This document shows positions 38,710-47,270 of a stretch of 64,000 bases of DNA, piece by piece. A program made the position numbers and the translations under genes. Numbering within the stretch: the first letter of the stretch is position 1; each line of letters begins with the position of its first letter. Source of the stretch: Nocardioides guangzhouensis (GTDB taxonomy: Bacteria; Actinomycetota; Actinomycetes; Propionibacteriales; Nocardioidaceae); contig NZ_SDKM01000021.1 in assembly GCF_004519545.1 (NCBI RefSeq), positions 22,097-86,096 on the forward strand, given 5' to 3'. A model generated the notes under the pieces. That model was not told where the DNA came from, did no database searches, and saw nothing but the letters and a program-made list of their open reading frames with translations.

Positions 38710-40212
38710 TCAGCTGAGCCAGTCGGTCAGGGGGTGGATGCCGAAGTAGAGGACGAACAGCGCCGACACCACCCACATGAGCAGCTTCACCTCGGCGGCC
38801 TTGCCGCGCACGATCTTGAGGAAGACGAAGGCGATGAAGCCGGCGCCGATGCCGGCCGTGATGGAGTACGTGAACGGCATCAGCACGATCGTGAGGAACG
38901 CCGGTATCGCGATCTCGAGGTCGTCCCAGTCGATGCCCTTGACCTGCTGCATCATCAGGAATCCGACCAGGACCAGCGCCGGTACGGCGGCCTCGGACGG
39001 CACGATCGCGACCAGCGGTGCGAAGAAGGTCGCGAGCAGGAACAGCACGCCCGTGATCACGCTGGCCAGGCCGGTGCGGGCGCCCTCGGCGACGCCGGAC
39101 GCGCTCTCGATGTACGACGTGTTGCTGGAGACGCCGGCCGCGCCACCCGCCGCTGCGGCGATCGAGTCGACGACCAGGATCCGCTCCATGTTCGGCGGGT
39201 TGCCCTCCTCGTCGAGCAGCCCGGCCTCGGACCCGATCGCGGTCATCGTGCCGAGGGTGTCGAAGAAGTCGGCGAGCAGCAGCGTGAACACGAACAGCGC
39301 GGCGACCACGATGCCGGCGTTCTCCCAGGCCCCGAGCAGGTTGAACTCGCCGAGCAGGCCGAAGTCCGGCGTACCGACGACGTCCTTGGGCCAGCCCGGG
39401 ACGCTCAGCCCCCACGCGGTCGGGTTGTAGAGGCTGCCGTCGACGTGGCCGTCGTCCGCCGGGACCGTGAACGGGCCGGTGCCGCCGACGTCGGCGATCG
39501 TCTCGACGATGATCGCGACCAGGGTGGTCACCGCCATCGAGATGAGGATGGCGCCCTTGACCCGGCGCGCGTGCAGCGCGATCAGCAGCAGCAGGCCGAA
39601 CACGAACACCGCGACCGGCCAGCCCTGGAGCTGGCCGTCCCAGCCGAGCGTGACCGGGACCGTGGTGCTCGGGAGCAGTGGCGTGCGGTGCACGAACCCG
39701 GCGTCGACCAGGCCGATCAGGGCGATGAAGAGGCCGATGCCGACCGAGATCGCGACCTTGAGCTGGGTGGGCACCGCGGAGAAGACCGCCCGCCGGAAGC
39801 CGGTGAGCACCAGCACCAGGATCACGATGCCCTCGAGCACGACCAGGCCCATCGCATCGGCCCAGGTCATCTCCTTGGCGAGCACGAACGCGACGAACGC
39901 GTTCAGGCCCAGGCCCGTGGCCAGCGCCAGCGGGTAGTTCGCGACGACACCCATGAGGATCGTCATCACGCCGGCCACGAGCGCGGTCGCCGCCGCGATC
40001 ATGGCCAGGTCGGGCGCGTCGCCGCCGCCGAGGAACTGCCCGTCGACGTCGGGTGCGTAGCCGAGGATCAGCGGGTTCAGCACGATGATGTAGGCCATCG
40101 TGAAGAAGGTGACGACACCGCCGCGGACCTCGCGGCCGAGGGTGGACCCACGCTCCGAGATCTTGAAGAACGAGTCGATGCGGTGCGTCCGGGTCATCAG
40201 GTCGTTGCTCAC
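38710..40212 (-). CDS. NCS2-family purine/guanine permease (AzgA-like)
   Basis: 500 residues from the GTG at 40212 (SNDLMTRTHRIDSFF); an ATG at 40197 is an alternative. About twelve helices. EVRGGVVTFFTMAYIIVLNP, ALATGLGLNAFVAF, LFIALIGLVDAG and LLADFFDTLGTMTAIG match the adenine/guanine/hypoxanthine permease branch of NCS2, which imports purine bases with protons. It ends at a strong terminator. A perfect CAGATATCTG palindrome upstream may be a regulator site. Confidence 0.9.
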   Translation of the reverse strand: MSNDLMTRTHRIDSFFKISERGSTLGREVRGGVVTFFTMAYIIVLNPLILGYAPDVDGQFLGGGDAPDLAMIAAATALVAGVMTILMGVVANYPLALATGLGLNAFVAFVLAKEMTWADAMGLVVLEGIVILVLVLTGFRRAVFSAVPTQLKVAISVGIGLFIALIGLVDAGFVHRTPLLPSTTVPVTLGWDGQLQGWPVAVFVFGLLLLIALHARRVKGAILISMAVTTLVAIIVETIADVGGTGPFTVPADDGHVDGSLYNPTAWGLSVPGWPKDVVGTPDFGLLGEFNLLGAWENAGIVVAALFVFTLLLADFFDTLGTMTAIGSEAGLLDEEGNPPNMERILVVDSIAAAAGGAAGVSSNTSYIESASGVAEGARTGLASVITGVLFLLATFFAPLVAIVPSEAAVPALVLVGFLMMQQVKGIDWDDLEIAIPAFLTIVLMPFTYSITAGIGAGFIAFVFLKIVRGKAAEVKLLMWVVSALFVLYFGIHPLTDWLS

Positions 40213-40227
40213 GGGACCGCATCGTGG

Positions 40228-40237
40228 CAGATATCTG
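40228..40237. promoter_or_regulatory. Palindrome upstream of the purine permease
   Basis: CAGATATCTG is a perfect 10-bp palindrome, 15 nt before the GTG start, in an otherwise GC-rich gap between divergent genes. Possible operator; the regulator is unknown. Confidence 0.3.
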
Positions 40238-40283
40238 TGTCGTGCAACAGACGCGGGTGTCACGGCGGGATCACACCGTCGAC

Positions 40284-40289
40284 TAGATT
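40284..40289 (+). promoter_or_regulatory. -10 element of the DUF2530 gene, leaderless
   Basis: TAGATT is 6 nt before the GTG at 40296. No ribosome binding site is visible, which supports a leaderless mRNA. Confidence 0.5.
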
Positions 40290-40295
40290 GAGGTC

Positions 40296-40583
40296 GTGGA
40301 GCCGCCCGAGCAGCCGAAGACCCACGAGATCGGCAAGCGCACCTACATCGTGGCCGACGTCGAGCCCCTCGACGTCGACGGCGTCCGGACGGTCGAGGTC
40401 GGCGTGGGGCTCTGGATGCTCGCGTTCATCGGACTGCTGCCGTTCTACGGCCGGCTCGAGGACAGCGGGCGGGTCTGGTGGCTGTGGACCTGCCTGGCCG
40501 GGTTCGGCCTGGGGCTGTTCGGCCTGGAGTACTGCCGTCGCCGCCGCAACCGCCGCCGCGAGGGCAAGCCGCTCGCGATCTGA
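40296..40583 (+). CDS. DUF2530 small membrane protein
   Basis: 95 residues. Residues 1-30 are polar (DVEPLDVDGVRTVEVG, a DUF2530 hallmark), then two hydrophobic helices (around 36-54 and 62-80) and an Arg-rich tail. Conserved in actinobacteria with unknown function, often near an NCS2 permease and DUF3027, as here. It is convergent with the DUF3027 gene, 9 nt apart. GTG start set by the -10 spacing. Confidence 0.8.
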   Translation: MEPPEQPKTHEIGKRTYIVADVEPLDVDGVRTVEVGVGLWMLAFIGLLPFYGRLEDSGRVWWLWTCLAGFGLGLFGLEYCRRRRNRRREGKPLAI

Positions 40584-40592
40584 CCGGGTCGG

Positions 40593-41366
40593 TCAGAAGG
40601 ACTCGATCTCGTCCAGCGTCATCGTGTCGAACACCGGGTCCGGAAGCGGCACCGGCTGCTGCTTCTTGCCGAGCTGCACCTCGGAGTGCGCACCGCAGCC
40701 GTGGTCCAGCGACACGACCCGGCCGTCGTCGTTGGCGTTGCCGTTGGCGCAGACGCCGAACAGCTCCGACAGCGGGCCGGCGATCCGGAGCAGGAAGCCG
40801 CACGACGTGCACGAGCCCGGGGCGGACTGCGCCAACGGCGAGGACGGCCCGCCGTCGCCGTCGTACCACCGCTGGGCGGCGAGCTGTCGGCCCTCGACCG
40901 AGAGCGTGCGGACCCGGCCGAGGCCGAGGTCCTGCGCGACCTGACGCACCTGCGCCTTGTCGTCGGCGTCGAGAGGGTCGTCGCCGAAGGAGTACGTCGG
41001 CACGAGGCGCGGGTCGTCGTCCTCGACCGGGAGCAGGTCGCCCGGGGACAGGTCGCCCGGCTTGATCCGCTCCTTCCACGGCACCCACTCCGGCGCGACG
41101 ATCGCGTCGTCGCCGGGGGTCAGCACGACCTCGTCGAACGTGACCGCCTTCTGGCGAGGGGCGCGGGCCACGGTGACCGACCAGCGCCAGCCGCGGTAGC
41201 CGGCACGGGTGCAGGCGAAGAAGTGGCTGACCACCCGCTCGCCCTCGACCTCGTGACCGAGGTGCTCCCCCACGTCGGCGCTCCCCACCTGGTCGGTCAG
41301 GAACGCGCGGGCGGCGTCGACGGCACCCACGAGGGCGGCGTCGGGACGGGTCCGCGCAGCAGTCAT
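40593..41366 (-). CDS. DUF3027 family protein
   Basis: 257 residues from the ATG at 41366 (TAARTRPDAALVGAV). The frame stays open to 42920 antisense to the MFS gene, which is not real. Features: RWSVTVARAPRQKAVTFDEVVLTPG and WVPWKERIKPGDLSPGDLLP, typical of DUF3027, and a C-terminal region with paired cysteines (CTSCGFLL, GVCANG, HGCGAH) that could bind a metal. Widely conserved in actinobacteria; function unknown. Confidence 0.85.
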   Translation of the reverse strand: MTAARTRPDAALVGAVDAARAFLTDQVGSADVGEHLGHEVEGERVVSHFFACTRAGYRGWRWSVTVARAPRQKAVTFDEVVLTPGDDAIVAPEWVPWKERIKPGDLSPGDLLPVEDDDPRLVPTYSFGDDPLDADDKAQVRQVAQDLGLGRVRTLSVEGRQLAAQRWYDGDGGPSSPLAQSAPGSCTSCGFLLRIAGPLSELFGVCANGNANDDGRVVSLDHGCGAHSEVQLGKKQQPVPLPDPVFDTMTLDEIESF

Positions 41367-41468
41367 CACAGTGCGCGATTGTGTCCCATGCCCGCCCGTA
41401 TTGTCTTGTCGGGTCAGGAAATCGGGGTGTCCGGGGGGTCCGACGGGGGTGAGCTGCGGCGTACGGGG

Positions 41469-41474
41469 CAGGAT
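41469..41474 (+). promoter_or_regulatory. Possible -10 of an MFS gene
   Basis: CAGGAT is 6 nt before the ATG at 41481, followed by GGCGGC. It matches TANNNT except at the first base. The identical AGGATGGCGGCATG string precedes trmB. Confidence 0.3.
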
Positions 41475-41480
41475 GGCGGC

Positions 41481-42923
41481 ATGACCCAGCAGCCGCCCGC
41501 GGACCGCGAGCGGTCGCACGCGTCGGGCGAGGAGTCCTGGGCCGAGGACGGCGCTCCGCACACCGCCGGCGACGGTGCGAAGCGGGCGGCCCGGGCCGGT
41601 GCCACCGGGGCCCGGGCGGTGGCCCGCGGCACCGCCCGCGCCGGTCGCGCGACGTACCGCTTCGCCCGCCGCGCCTCGCAGGCCGAGGGGGCCGGACAGT
41701 CCGGGTTGTCCCGCCTGATCGAGCTGCACGCGTTCAACGCCGCCGGCGACGCCGCGGTGGCCATCTCGCTGGCCGGCACCCTGTTCTTCCAGGTCCCGAC
41801 CGGGGAGGCGCGGGGCCAGGTGGCGCTGTTCCTCGGCATGACGATGCTGCCGTTCGCGATCGTGGCGCCGCTGATCGGGCCGTTCCTCGACCGGTTCAGC
41901 CACGGCCGCCGCTGGGCGATCGGCGGGACCATGGCGATCCGGGCGTTCCTGTGCTGGGTGCTGGCCGGAGCGGTGGTCACCGAGTCCTACGCGCTGTTCC
42001 CGGCCGCGCTGGGCGTGCTGGTCGCGTCGAAGGCGTACGGCGTCACGAAGGCCGCCGCGGCCCCGCGCCTGGTCCCCGAGGGGGTCACGCTGGTCAAGGC
42101 GAACGCCCGGATCTCGCTGGCCGGCGTGGTCGGGGCCGGCATCTCCGCACCGATCGCGGCGCTGGCGGCGACGTTCGGCGGGGAGTGGTCGCTGCGCTAC
42201 GGGTTCGTGCTGTTCGTGGTGGCCACGATCCTGGCCATCCTGCTCCCGTCGAAGGTCGACTCCAGCCACGGCGAGGCCCGGCTGGAGCTCGGCCCGGGGC
42301 CGACCGCTCAGCAGGACGGGAGCAGGCAGCGGCGGCCCGGGCTGCGGGTGCCCGCCTCGGTGGCGTTCGCGCTGCGGGCGAACTGCGGGCCACGGTTCCT
42401 GACCGGCTTCCTCACCATGTTCATGGCGTTCCTGCTCCGCGAGAACCCGATCGACGGCTGGGAGGAGCGGCCCGAGATGCTGCTCGCGCTGGTGATCGGC
42501 GCGGCCGGCCTCGGCAACACCCTCGGCATCGCGCTCGCCTCGCTGCTCAAGCGGGTCAACCCCTCGGTCACGGTCGTGCTCGCGCTGCTCGCCGACGCCG
42601 TGCTGGTGCTGCTCGCGGCGCTGTTCTACGGCCTGCTCTCCCTGGTCGCGCTCGGCCTCACCGCCGGCCTGGCCCAGGTGCTGGCCAAGCTGTCGCTGGA
42701 CTCCACCATCCAGCGCGACGTGCACGAGCGGGTGCGGACCAGCGCGTTCGCCCGCTCCGACACGCTGCTCCAGCTGGCGTGGGTGGTCGGCGGGTTCGTG
42801 GGCATCGCGATGCCGCTCGACCCGCCGCGGCTCGGCCTCGGCATCGGCTTCGCGGTGCTGGCGGCCTGGACGGTGTTCGTGCTGGCCAACCCGCCCGGGC
42901 GGAAACGCCTGGCCACCCACTGA
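41481..42923 (+). CDS. MFS transporter with long cytosolic N-terminus
   Basis: 480 residues from the ATG at 41481; the frame upstream is open but non-coding. Residues 1-80 are charged and Ala/Arg-rich, an unusual cytosolic extension. Then about twelve helices: LIELHAFNAAGDAAVAISLAG, the loop PFLDRFSHGRRWAIG (motif A) and LTAGLAQVLAKLSLDSTIQRDVHERVRTS. Relatives occur beside DUF3027 in many actinobacteria, so it is a conserved neighbour. The substrate is unknown. Confidence 0.85.
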   Translation: MTQQPPADRERSHASGEESWAEDGAPHTAGDGAKRAARAGATGARAVARGTARAGRATYRFARRASQAEGAGQSGLSRLIELHAFNAAGDAAVAISLAGTLFFQVPTGEARGQVALFLGMTMLPFAIVAPLIGPFLDRFSHGRRWAIGGTMAIRAFLCWVLAGAVVTESYALFPAALGVLVASKAYGVTKAAAAPRLVPEGVTLVKANARISLAGVVGAGISAPIAALAATFGGEWSLRYGFVLFVVATILAILLPSKVDSSHGEARLELGPGPTAQQDGSRQRRPGLRVPASVAFALRANCGPRFLTGFLTMFMAFLLRENPIDGWEERPEMLLALVIGAAGLGNTLGIALASLLKRVNPSVTVVLALLADAVLVLLAALFYGLLSLVALGLTAGLAQVLAKLSLDSTIQRDVHERVRTSAFARSDTLLQLAWVVGGFVGIAMPLDPPRLGLGIGFAVLAAWTVFVLANPPGRKRLATH

Positions 42924-42957
42924 TCCCCCGTCAGCCGGGGAATCGCGAGGAGGCCCC

Positions 42958-43353
42958 TCAGAGCTCCAGCTCGTCCGCCAGCGCGCGCAGCAGCTTGGCG
43001 GTCGGGCGTGCGGTGCGGGCGTCGGGGTGCCGGCCGCGGCGGTAGGACTCGCCGACGTCGTCGAGCAGCCGGATCAGGTCCTCGACGATCGCGACCATCT
43101 CCTCCGGCTTCTTGCGCTGCGCCTTCGCCTGCGCGCGCGAGACCGAGGCCGGGGCGTCGAGGAGCCGCACCTGCAGCGCCTGGTCGCCGCGGCGGCCCTG
43201 GGCGATGCCGAACTCGACCCGGGTGCCGGCCTTGAGCGTGGCCACGCCCTCGGGCAGCGCGTCGCGGCGCACGTAGACGTCCGGGCCGTCCTCCTGGGAC
43301 AGGAATCCGAACCCCTTGTCGGCGTCGTACCACTTCACCTTGCCAGTGGGCAC
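42958..43353 (-). CDS. Cold-shock-domain protein with C-terminal extension
   Basis: 131 residues. Residues 1-66 are a cold-shock OB fold: [15 protein letters not shown] with RNP1 KGFGFL (13-18) and RNP2-like VYVRRD (26-31). The aromatic and basic residues bind single-stranded nucleic acid. Residues 70-131 form a charged, helical C-terminal domain found in one actinobacterial branch, near DUF3027 here as elsewhere. GTG start. Confidence 0.9.
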   Translation of the reverse strand: MPTGKVKWYDADKGFGFLSQEDGPDVYVRRDALPEGVATLKAGTRVEFGIAQGRRGDQALQVRLLDAPASVSRAQAKAQRKKPEEMVAIVEDLIRLLDDVGESYRRGRHPDARTARPTAKLLRALADELEL

Positions 43354-43431
43354 TGGGATGACCTCGTTCTCGATCGTGCGTGCTTGCGAGGCGTCAGCCT
43401 ATGTCGCGGCGCCGAACGGGCGCCATCGGGT

Positions 43432-44877
43432 TCACCGGTAGCGGTCGTCGAGCACGTCGTTCATCGACCCGGACCGGAACCCCCGCGGGTCCACCGCCGC
43501 CTCGACGAAACCGGCCGCGAGCACGGCGTCGAGCACCGCCCGCTCCCCCACCGACCCGGTGGCCAGCGGCCCGGCGACCAGCGCGGCGTCGACCTCGACC
43601 GACGCGCGGTCGCCGAGGTCGCGCACCCGCAGGTCACGGGCCGGGGTCCCGGCCTCCGCCAGCACCCGTCGTACGGCGGTCTCGGCGCGCTCGACCCGGG
43701 CCAGGCGGTACGGCGAGACCTCGATGCCGTAGGCCACCCGAGACGACAGGCATGCGGCCGCTGGCTTGTCCCAGGTCGGCAGCTCCCACCGCCGCGAGGC
43801 CGCCCGGACCTGCTCCTTGGTGAACCCGACGTCCTTCAGCGGGGTCACCGCGCCGCGCTCGGACGCCGCCCGGATCCCGGGCCGGAAGCCGGCCAGCGCG
43901 TCGTCGGCATTGGTGCCGGTCGCGACCGCGGCCAGCCCGTGCTCGTCCACCAGCGGGCCGAGCACGTCGAGCAGCTCGGCCTTGCAGAAGTAGCACCGGT
44001 CCCCGGCGTTCGCGCGGTAGCCGTCGCGGTCCATCTCGTGGGTCTCCGGCGTCAGCACCCGCACCCCGAGGTCCTCGGCGAACGCCCGCGCGGGGTCGCG
44101 CTCGGCCAGCGGCAGGGAGTGGGAGTACGCCGTCGCGGCCGCCACCCGGTCCGGTCCGAGCGCCCGAACGGCCGCGGCGAGCAGGAACGCCGAGTCGGCA
44201 CCCCCGCTGAACGCGACCAGCACGGACCCGAGCTCCCGCAGCCGGGCCTCGAGGTCGGCCAGCCGGAGGTCGAGAACGTGCCCGTCCAGCCACGCCGGGA
44301 ACTGGGTGAGGTCGTCGAGCACGACGTGCGTGCCGGCGGCCTCGAGCTCCTCGCGGGTGCAGCCGCCGGTGAGCACGGAGACGCTGGTGACCCCGGCGGC
44401 CAGCGCCCCCTCGACGTCGTGGACGTGGTCGCCGACGTAGACGCCGGCACGCTCGGTCCGCAGCACCTCGCCCTTGCCGGCACCCCACACCCAGCCCTCC
44501 AGGTGGTCGATGTCGAGGCCGAGGTGGTCGACGTGCAGCTGCGCGTTGGGGGCGTACTTGCCGGTGACCAGCAGGATCCGGCCGCCGTGGCGGCGTACCG
44601 CGGCCAGGGCCTCGTGCGCGCCGGCGAACACCGGGGTCGGGGCCACCGCGTGCTCCGGGTAGAGCGCACGGAACCGGTCGCCCGCCGGCGCGACCGCGTC
44701 CTCGGCCAGGTGGTCGCGCAGCAGGTGCTCGAGCGGAGGGCCCAGCCGGGCGGTCATCGCCTGGGTCGGGAAGACCACCCCGAGCTCGACGGCGAGCGCG
44801 TCGAGGGTCGCCGCGAAGCCCGGCGCGGTGTCGATCAGCGTCATGTCGAGGTCGAAGCCGACGACGAGCTGATCCAT
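43432..44877 (-). CDS. HAD hydrolase-LarE fusion protein
   Basis: 481 residues in one continuous frame. Residues 1-205: HAD-like phosphatase with DLDMT (9-13, nucleophile Asp9), VTGKYAPN (Lys107) and VGDHVHDVEGA (Asp150 and Asp154). Residues 215-481: ATP-dependent sulphur transferase of the LarE/PP-loop type, with SGGADS (224-229), RCYFCK (294-299) and KPAAACLSSR, whose Cys376 corresponds to the sacrificial sulphur-donor cysteine. LarE adds sulphur to the pyridinium-dicarboxylate precursor of the nickel-pincer cofactor; LarB and LarC are not in the window. The role of the HAD half is not known. The ATG is supported by a leaderless -10 at 44885. Confidence 0.88.
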   Translation of the reverse strand: MDQLVVGFDLDMTLIDTAPGFAATLDALAVELGVVFPTQAMTARLGPPLEHLLRDHLAEDAVAPAGDRFRALYPEHAVAPTPVFAGAHEALAAVRRHGGRILLVTGKYAPNAQLHVDHLGLDIDHLEGWVWGAGKGEVLRTERAGVYVGDHVHDVEGALAAGVTSVSVLTGGCTREELEAAGTHVVLDDLTQFPAWLDGHVLDLRLADLEARLRELGSVLVAFSGGADSAFLLAAAVRALGPDRVAAATAYSHSLPLAERDPARAFAEDLGVRVLTPETHEMDRDGYRANAGDRCYFCKAELLDVLGPLVDEHGLAAVATGTNADDALAGFRPGIRAASERGAVTPLKDVGFTKEQVRAASRRWELPTWDKPAAACLSSRVAYGIEVSPYRLARVERAETAVRRVLAEAGTPARDLRVRDLGDRASVEVDAALVAGPLATGSVGERAVLDAVLAAGFVEAAVDPRGFRSGSMNDVLDDRYR

Positions 44878-44884
44878 GGGAGCA

Positions 44885-44890
44885 ACCCTA
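44885..44890 (-). promoter_or_regulatory. -10 element of the HAD-LarE gene
   Basis: TAGGGT on the minus strand, 7 nt before the ATG at 44877. It lies at the edge of the CCTAGGGTGCGTCTC hairpin. Confidence 0.4.
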
Positions 44891-44944
44891 GGGTGCGTCT
44901 CCCAGGTCCGCGCAGCAGGCGTACCGACCTGGGAGCCGCACCCT
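44887..44944. repeat. Hairpin repeat CCTAGGGTGCGTCTC (copy 1)
   Basis: AGGGTGCGTCTCCCAGGT (44890-44907) is complementary at 17 of 18 positions to 44927-44944, with a 19-nt loop. It lies between the divergent HAD-LarE and subtilase genes. The first 15 nt are repeated exactly at 57431. Confidence 0.7.
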
Positions 44945-45026
44945 GGGGCTGTGGCGTTCCGATTGCCCCGACCGCGTCCCGGTGCGACGATGGCGCCCTT
45001 CGCGGAGTCTGATACGGATGGGGTGC

Positions 45027-47168
45027 ATGATGCGAGCGGCCCTGGCCCGGGGCGCCACCGGATTGTTGGCGCTGACGGCTGCCTTCGTCGCGCCCTGGAC
45101 CGTCGTTCCGTCCTCGGGAGCCGCGGACCACGCGCCGTCCGACGACCTGTACCTCGTCGCCCTGCGCGCGCCCGGCACCAGCGGGTACGACGGCGGGCTG
45201 GGCGTGCGCGACTACCGCGGCGCCGTGCTCGCCCAGCAGGACTTCCTGCTGCAGCGGGTGGACGCGCCCGATCCGGTCTACCGCTGGACCACTGCGCTCA
45301 ACGGGTTCGCGGTCCGGCTCACCGGCGCCCAGGTCGACCAGCTGCGCGCAGCCCCACAGGTGCGGATGGTCGAGCGCGACACCGTCCGCCGGGTCACCGG
45401 CACCTCGACCCCGGCGCCCCCGGGTGCGGTCGGCGACGGCTCCGGCCGGGGTGGACGCGGGGTCGTGATCGGCCTCGTCGACACCGGCGTGCACCCGGGC
45501 AGCCCGGTGTTCGCCTACAGCCCCGAGCTCGGCTCGCGGCCCTCGGGCTACCGCGGCACCTGCGAGGCGACCGGCCGGTGGCGGCGCACCGACTGCAACG
45601 ACAAGATCGTCGGGGCCCGCTACTTCGTGGAGGGCTTCGGGGCCGACCGGCTGCGGGCCGGCGCCGACACCTCGCCGTACGACGACGACGGGCACGGCAC
45701 CCAGCTGGCCTCGCTGGCGGCCGGGAACGCCGACGTACCCGCCCTCGACGGCGACCAGGACCACGGTGTGTTCTCCGGGGCCGCGCCGCTGGCCCGGATC
45801 GCGGCCTACAAGGCCTGCTGGTCCGCCCCCGACCCGGCCGACGACGGCTGCTCCAGCGCCGACGTCGTGTCCGCGATCGACGCCGCGGTCGCCGACGGGG
45901 TCGACGTGCTCAACCTCGCGGTCGCCGGCTCACCGGGCCTCGACGCGGTCGACCTGGCCCTGCTCGGCGCCGCCGAGCGGGACGTGGTGGTCGCGGCGGC
46001 GGCCGGCAACGACGGCAGCGAGGTCGGGCACGCCCAGCCCTGGGTCACCACCGTGGGAGGCACCACCGGGCCCCGGCGGCTCGGGGCGCTGGTGCTCGGC
46101 GACGGCACCCGGCTGGCCGGCGCGTACACCGCGACCCGCGGGGTCCGTCCCACCCCGCTGGTCGACGCGGCGACCATCCCGGCGCCCGGCAGCGACGAGC
46201 GCGACGCCCGGCTCTGTGTCCCCGGCTCGCTCGACGCCTCGCGGGCCGCCGGGCGGATCGTGGTCTGCGAGCGCGGCCGGGTCGGGCGGGTGGACAAGTC
46301 TGCGGCGGTCCGGCTGGCCGACGGGGTCGGCATGGTGCTGGTCAACGCGTCCGGGGAGGGGCTGCCCGCGGACTTCCACGCAGTGCCCACGCTCCACCTC
46401 GGTGCCGCCGACGGAAGGGCACTGCGCCAGCGGCTCGACCGCGGCCGGGTGGTCGGCCGTCTGGTGCGGACCACGGCGCCCGCGGGCAAGCCGCAGGTCC
46501 TCGCGGTGACGCCGTCCGGCCGCACCGGCACGGGCGTCGTCAAGCCGGACCTGGTGGCGCCGGGAGCGCAGCTGCTGGCCGCGACGTCGCCGTCCGGCAG
46601 CGGCCCGCGCTGGACGCTCACCGCCGGCACCTCCGCTGCCACCGCCCGCGTCAGCGGCTGGGCGGCCCGGGTCCGTGCCGCGCACCCCGACTGGTCCGCG
46701 GCCCGGGTGCGTTCGGCCCTGCTGACCAGTGCCACCAGCACCGCCGGCGAGCCGGTCTCGCTGCGGCAGGGTGCCGGCCTCCCCCGTCCGGCCACAGCCC
46801 TCGACCCCGGCCTCGTCTACGACGTCCCGGCCACCGCCTGGCGCGGGGCCCTCGACCGCGACACCGCCGGCCGTCTCAACCTGCCCTCGGTGCTGGCCGC
46901 GGGCGGCACCCGGGTGGTCACCCGGCGGGTGACCAACGTGTCCGGCCGGGCGTCGTACTTCTCGTCGCGGGCGTGGGGCTTCACCCGGCACCGGGTGACC
47001 GTCACCCCGGCCGCGCTCCGGATGCCGCCCGGCGCCACCCGGACCGTGCGGATCCGGATCACCCCCACCGGCGCCCCCGGTGCCGGTCCGGGCCGGGTCG
47101 ACAGCGGCTGGGTCGCCTGGACCCGCTCCGACGGCACCCGCGCCCGCATCCCCGTCGTCCTCCCCTGA
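45027..47168 (+). CDS. Secreted S8 (subtilisin-like) serine protease
   Basis: 713 residues from the ATG at 45027, with GGATGGGG before it; ATG codons at 45018 and 45030 are alternatives. Signal peptide (hydrophobic 10-27), I9-type propeptide (about 39-123), catalytic domain with Asp152 (GLVDTGVH), His223 (DGHGTQLASL), oxyanion Asn328 (AAAGNDG) and Ser536 (AGTSAATARVSG). A PA domain (about 375-485) is inserted before the Ser, and an Fn3-like domain ends the protein, the plan of plant-type subtilases. The box after Ser is GTSAATARVSG rather than the common GTSMAxPHVAG. Probably extracellular proteolysis. Confidence 0.88.
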   Translation: MMRAALARGATGLLALTAAFVAPWTVVPSSGAADHAPSDDLYLVALRAPGTSGYDGGLGVRDYRGAVLAQQDFLLQRVDAPDPVYRWTTALNGFAVRLTGAQVDQLRAAPQVRMVERDTVRRVTGTSTPAPPGAVGDGSGRGGRGVVIGLVDTGVHPGSPVFAYSPELGSRPSGYRGTCEATGRWRRTDCNDKIVGARYFVEGFGADRLRAGADTSPYDDDGHGTQLASLAAGNADVPALDGDQDHGVFSGAAPLARIAAYKACWSAPDPADDGCSSADVVSAIDAAVADGVDVLNLAVAGSPGLDAVDLALLGAAERDVVVAAAAGNDGSEVGHAQPWVTTVGGTTGPRRLGALVLGDGTRLAGAYTATRGVRPTPLVDAATIPAPGSDERDARLCVPGSLDASRAAGRIVVCERGRVGRVDKSAAVRLADGVGMVLVNASGEGLPADFHAVPTLHLGAADGRALRQRLDRGRVVGRLVRTTAPAGKPQVLAVTPSGRTGTGVVKPDLVAPGAQLLAATSPSGSGPRWTLTAGTSAATARVSGWAARVRAAHPDWSAARVRSALLTSATSTAGEPVSLRQGAGLPRPATALDPGLVYDVPATAWRGALDRDTAGRLNLPSVLAAGGTRVVTRRVTNVSGRASYFSSRAWGFTRHRVTVTPAALRMPPGATRTVRIRITPTGAPGAGPGRVDSGWVAWTRSDGTRARIPVVLP

Positions 47169-47171
47169 CCG

Positions 47172-47270
47172 CCGAAGTGCCCCGGATTGCGCCCCGAGGT
47201 GCCCCGGATTGCGAGGAGACCCGCAAGTCCGGGCACCTCGGCCAGCAAGACCGGGCACCTCGGCGGGGTC
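47172..47270. repeat. 22-bp palindromic units (locus 2)
   Basis: Two forward units at 47172 and 47194 (CCGAGGTGCCCCGGATTG type) and two inverted units at 47228 and 47250 (TCCGGGCACCTCGGCCAG type), again spaced 22 bp, between convergent genes. They match the units at 6421-6594. The fold would give a hairpin that may terminate transcription both ways. Confidence 0.8.
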
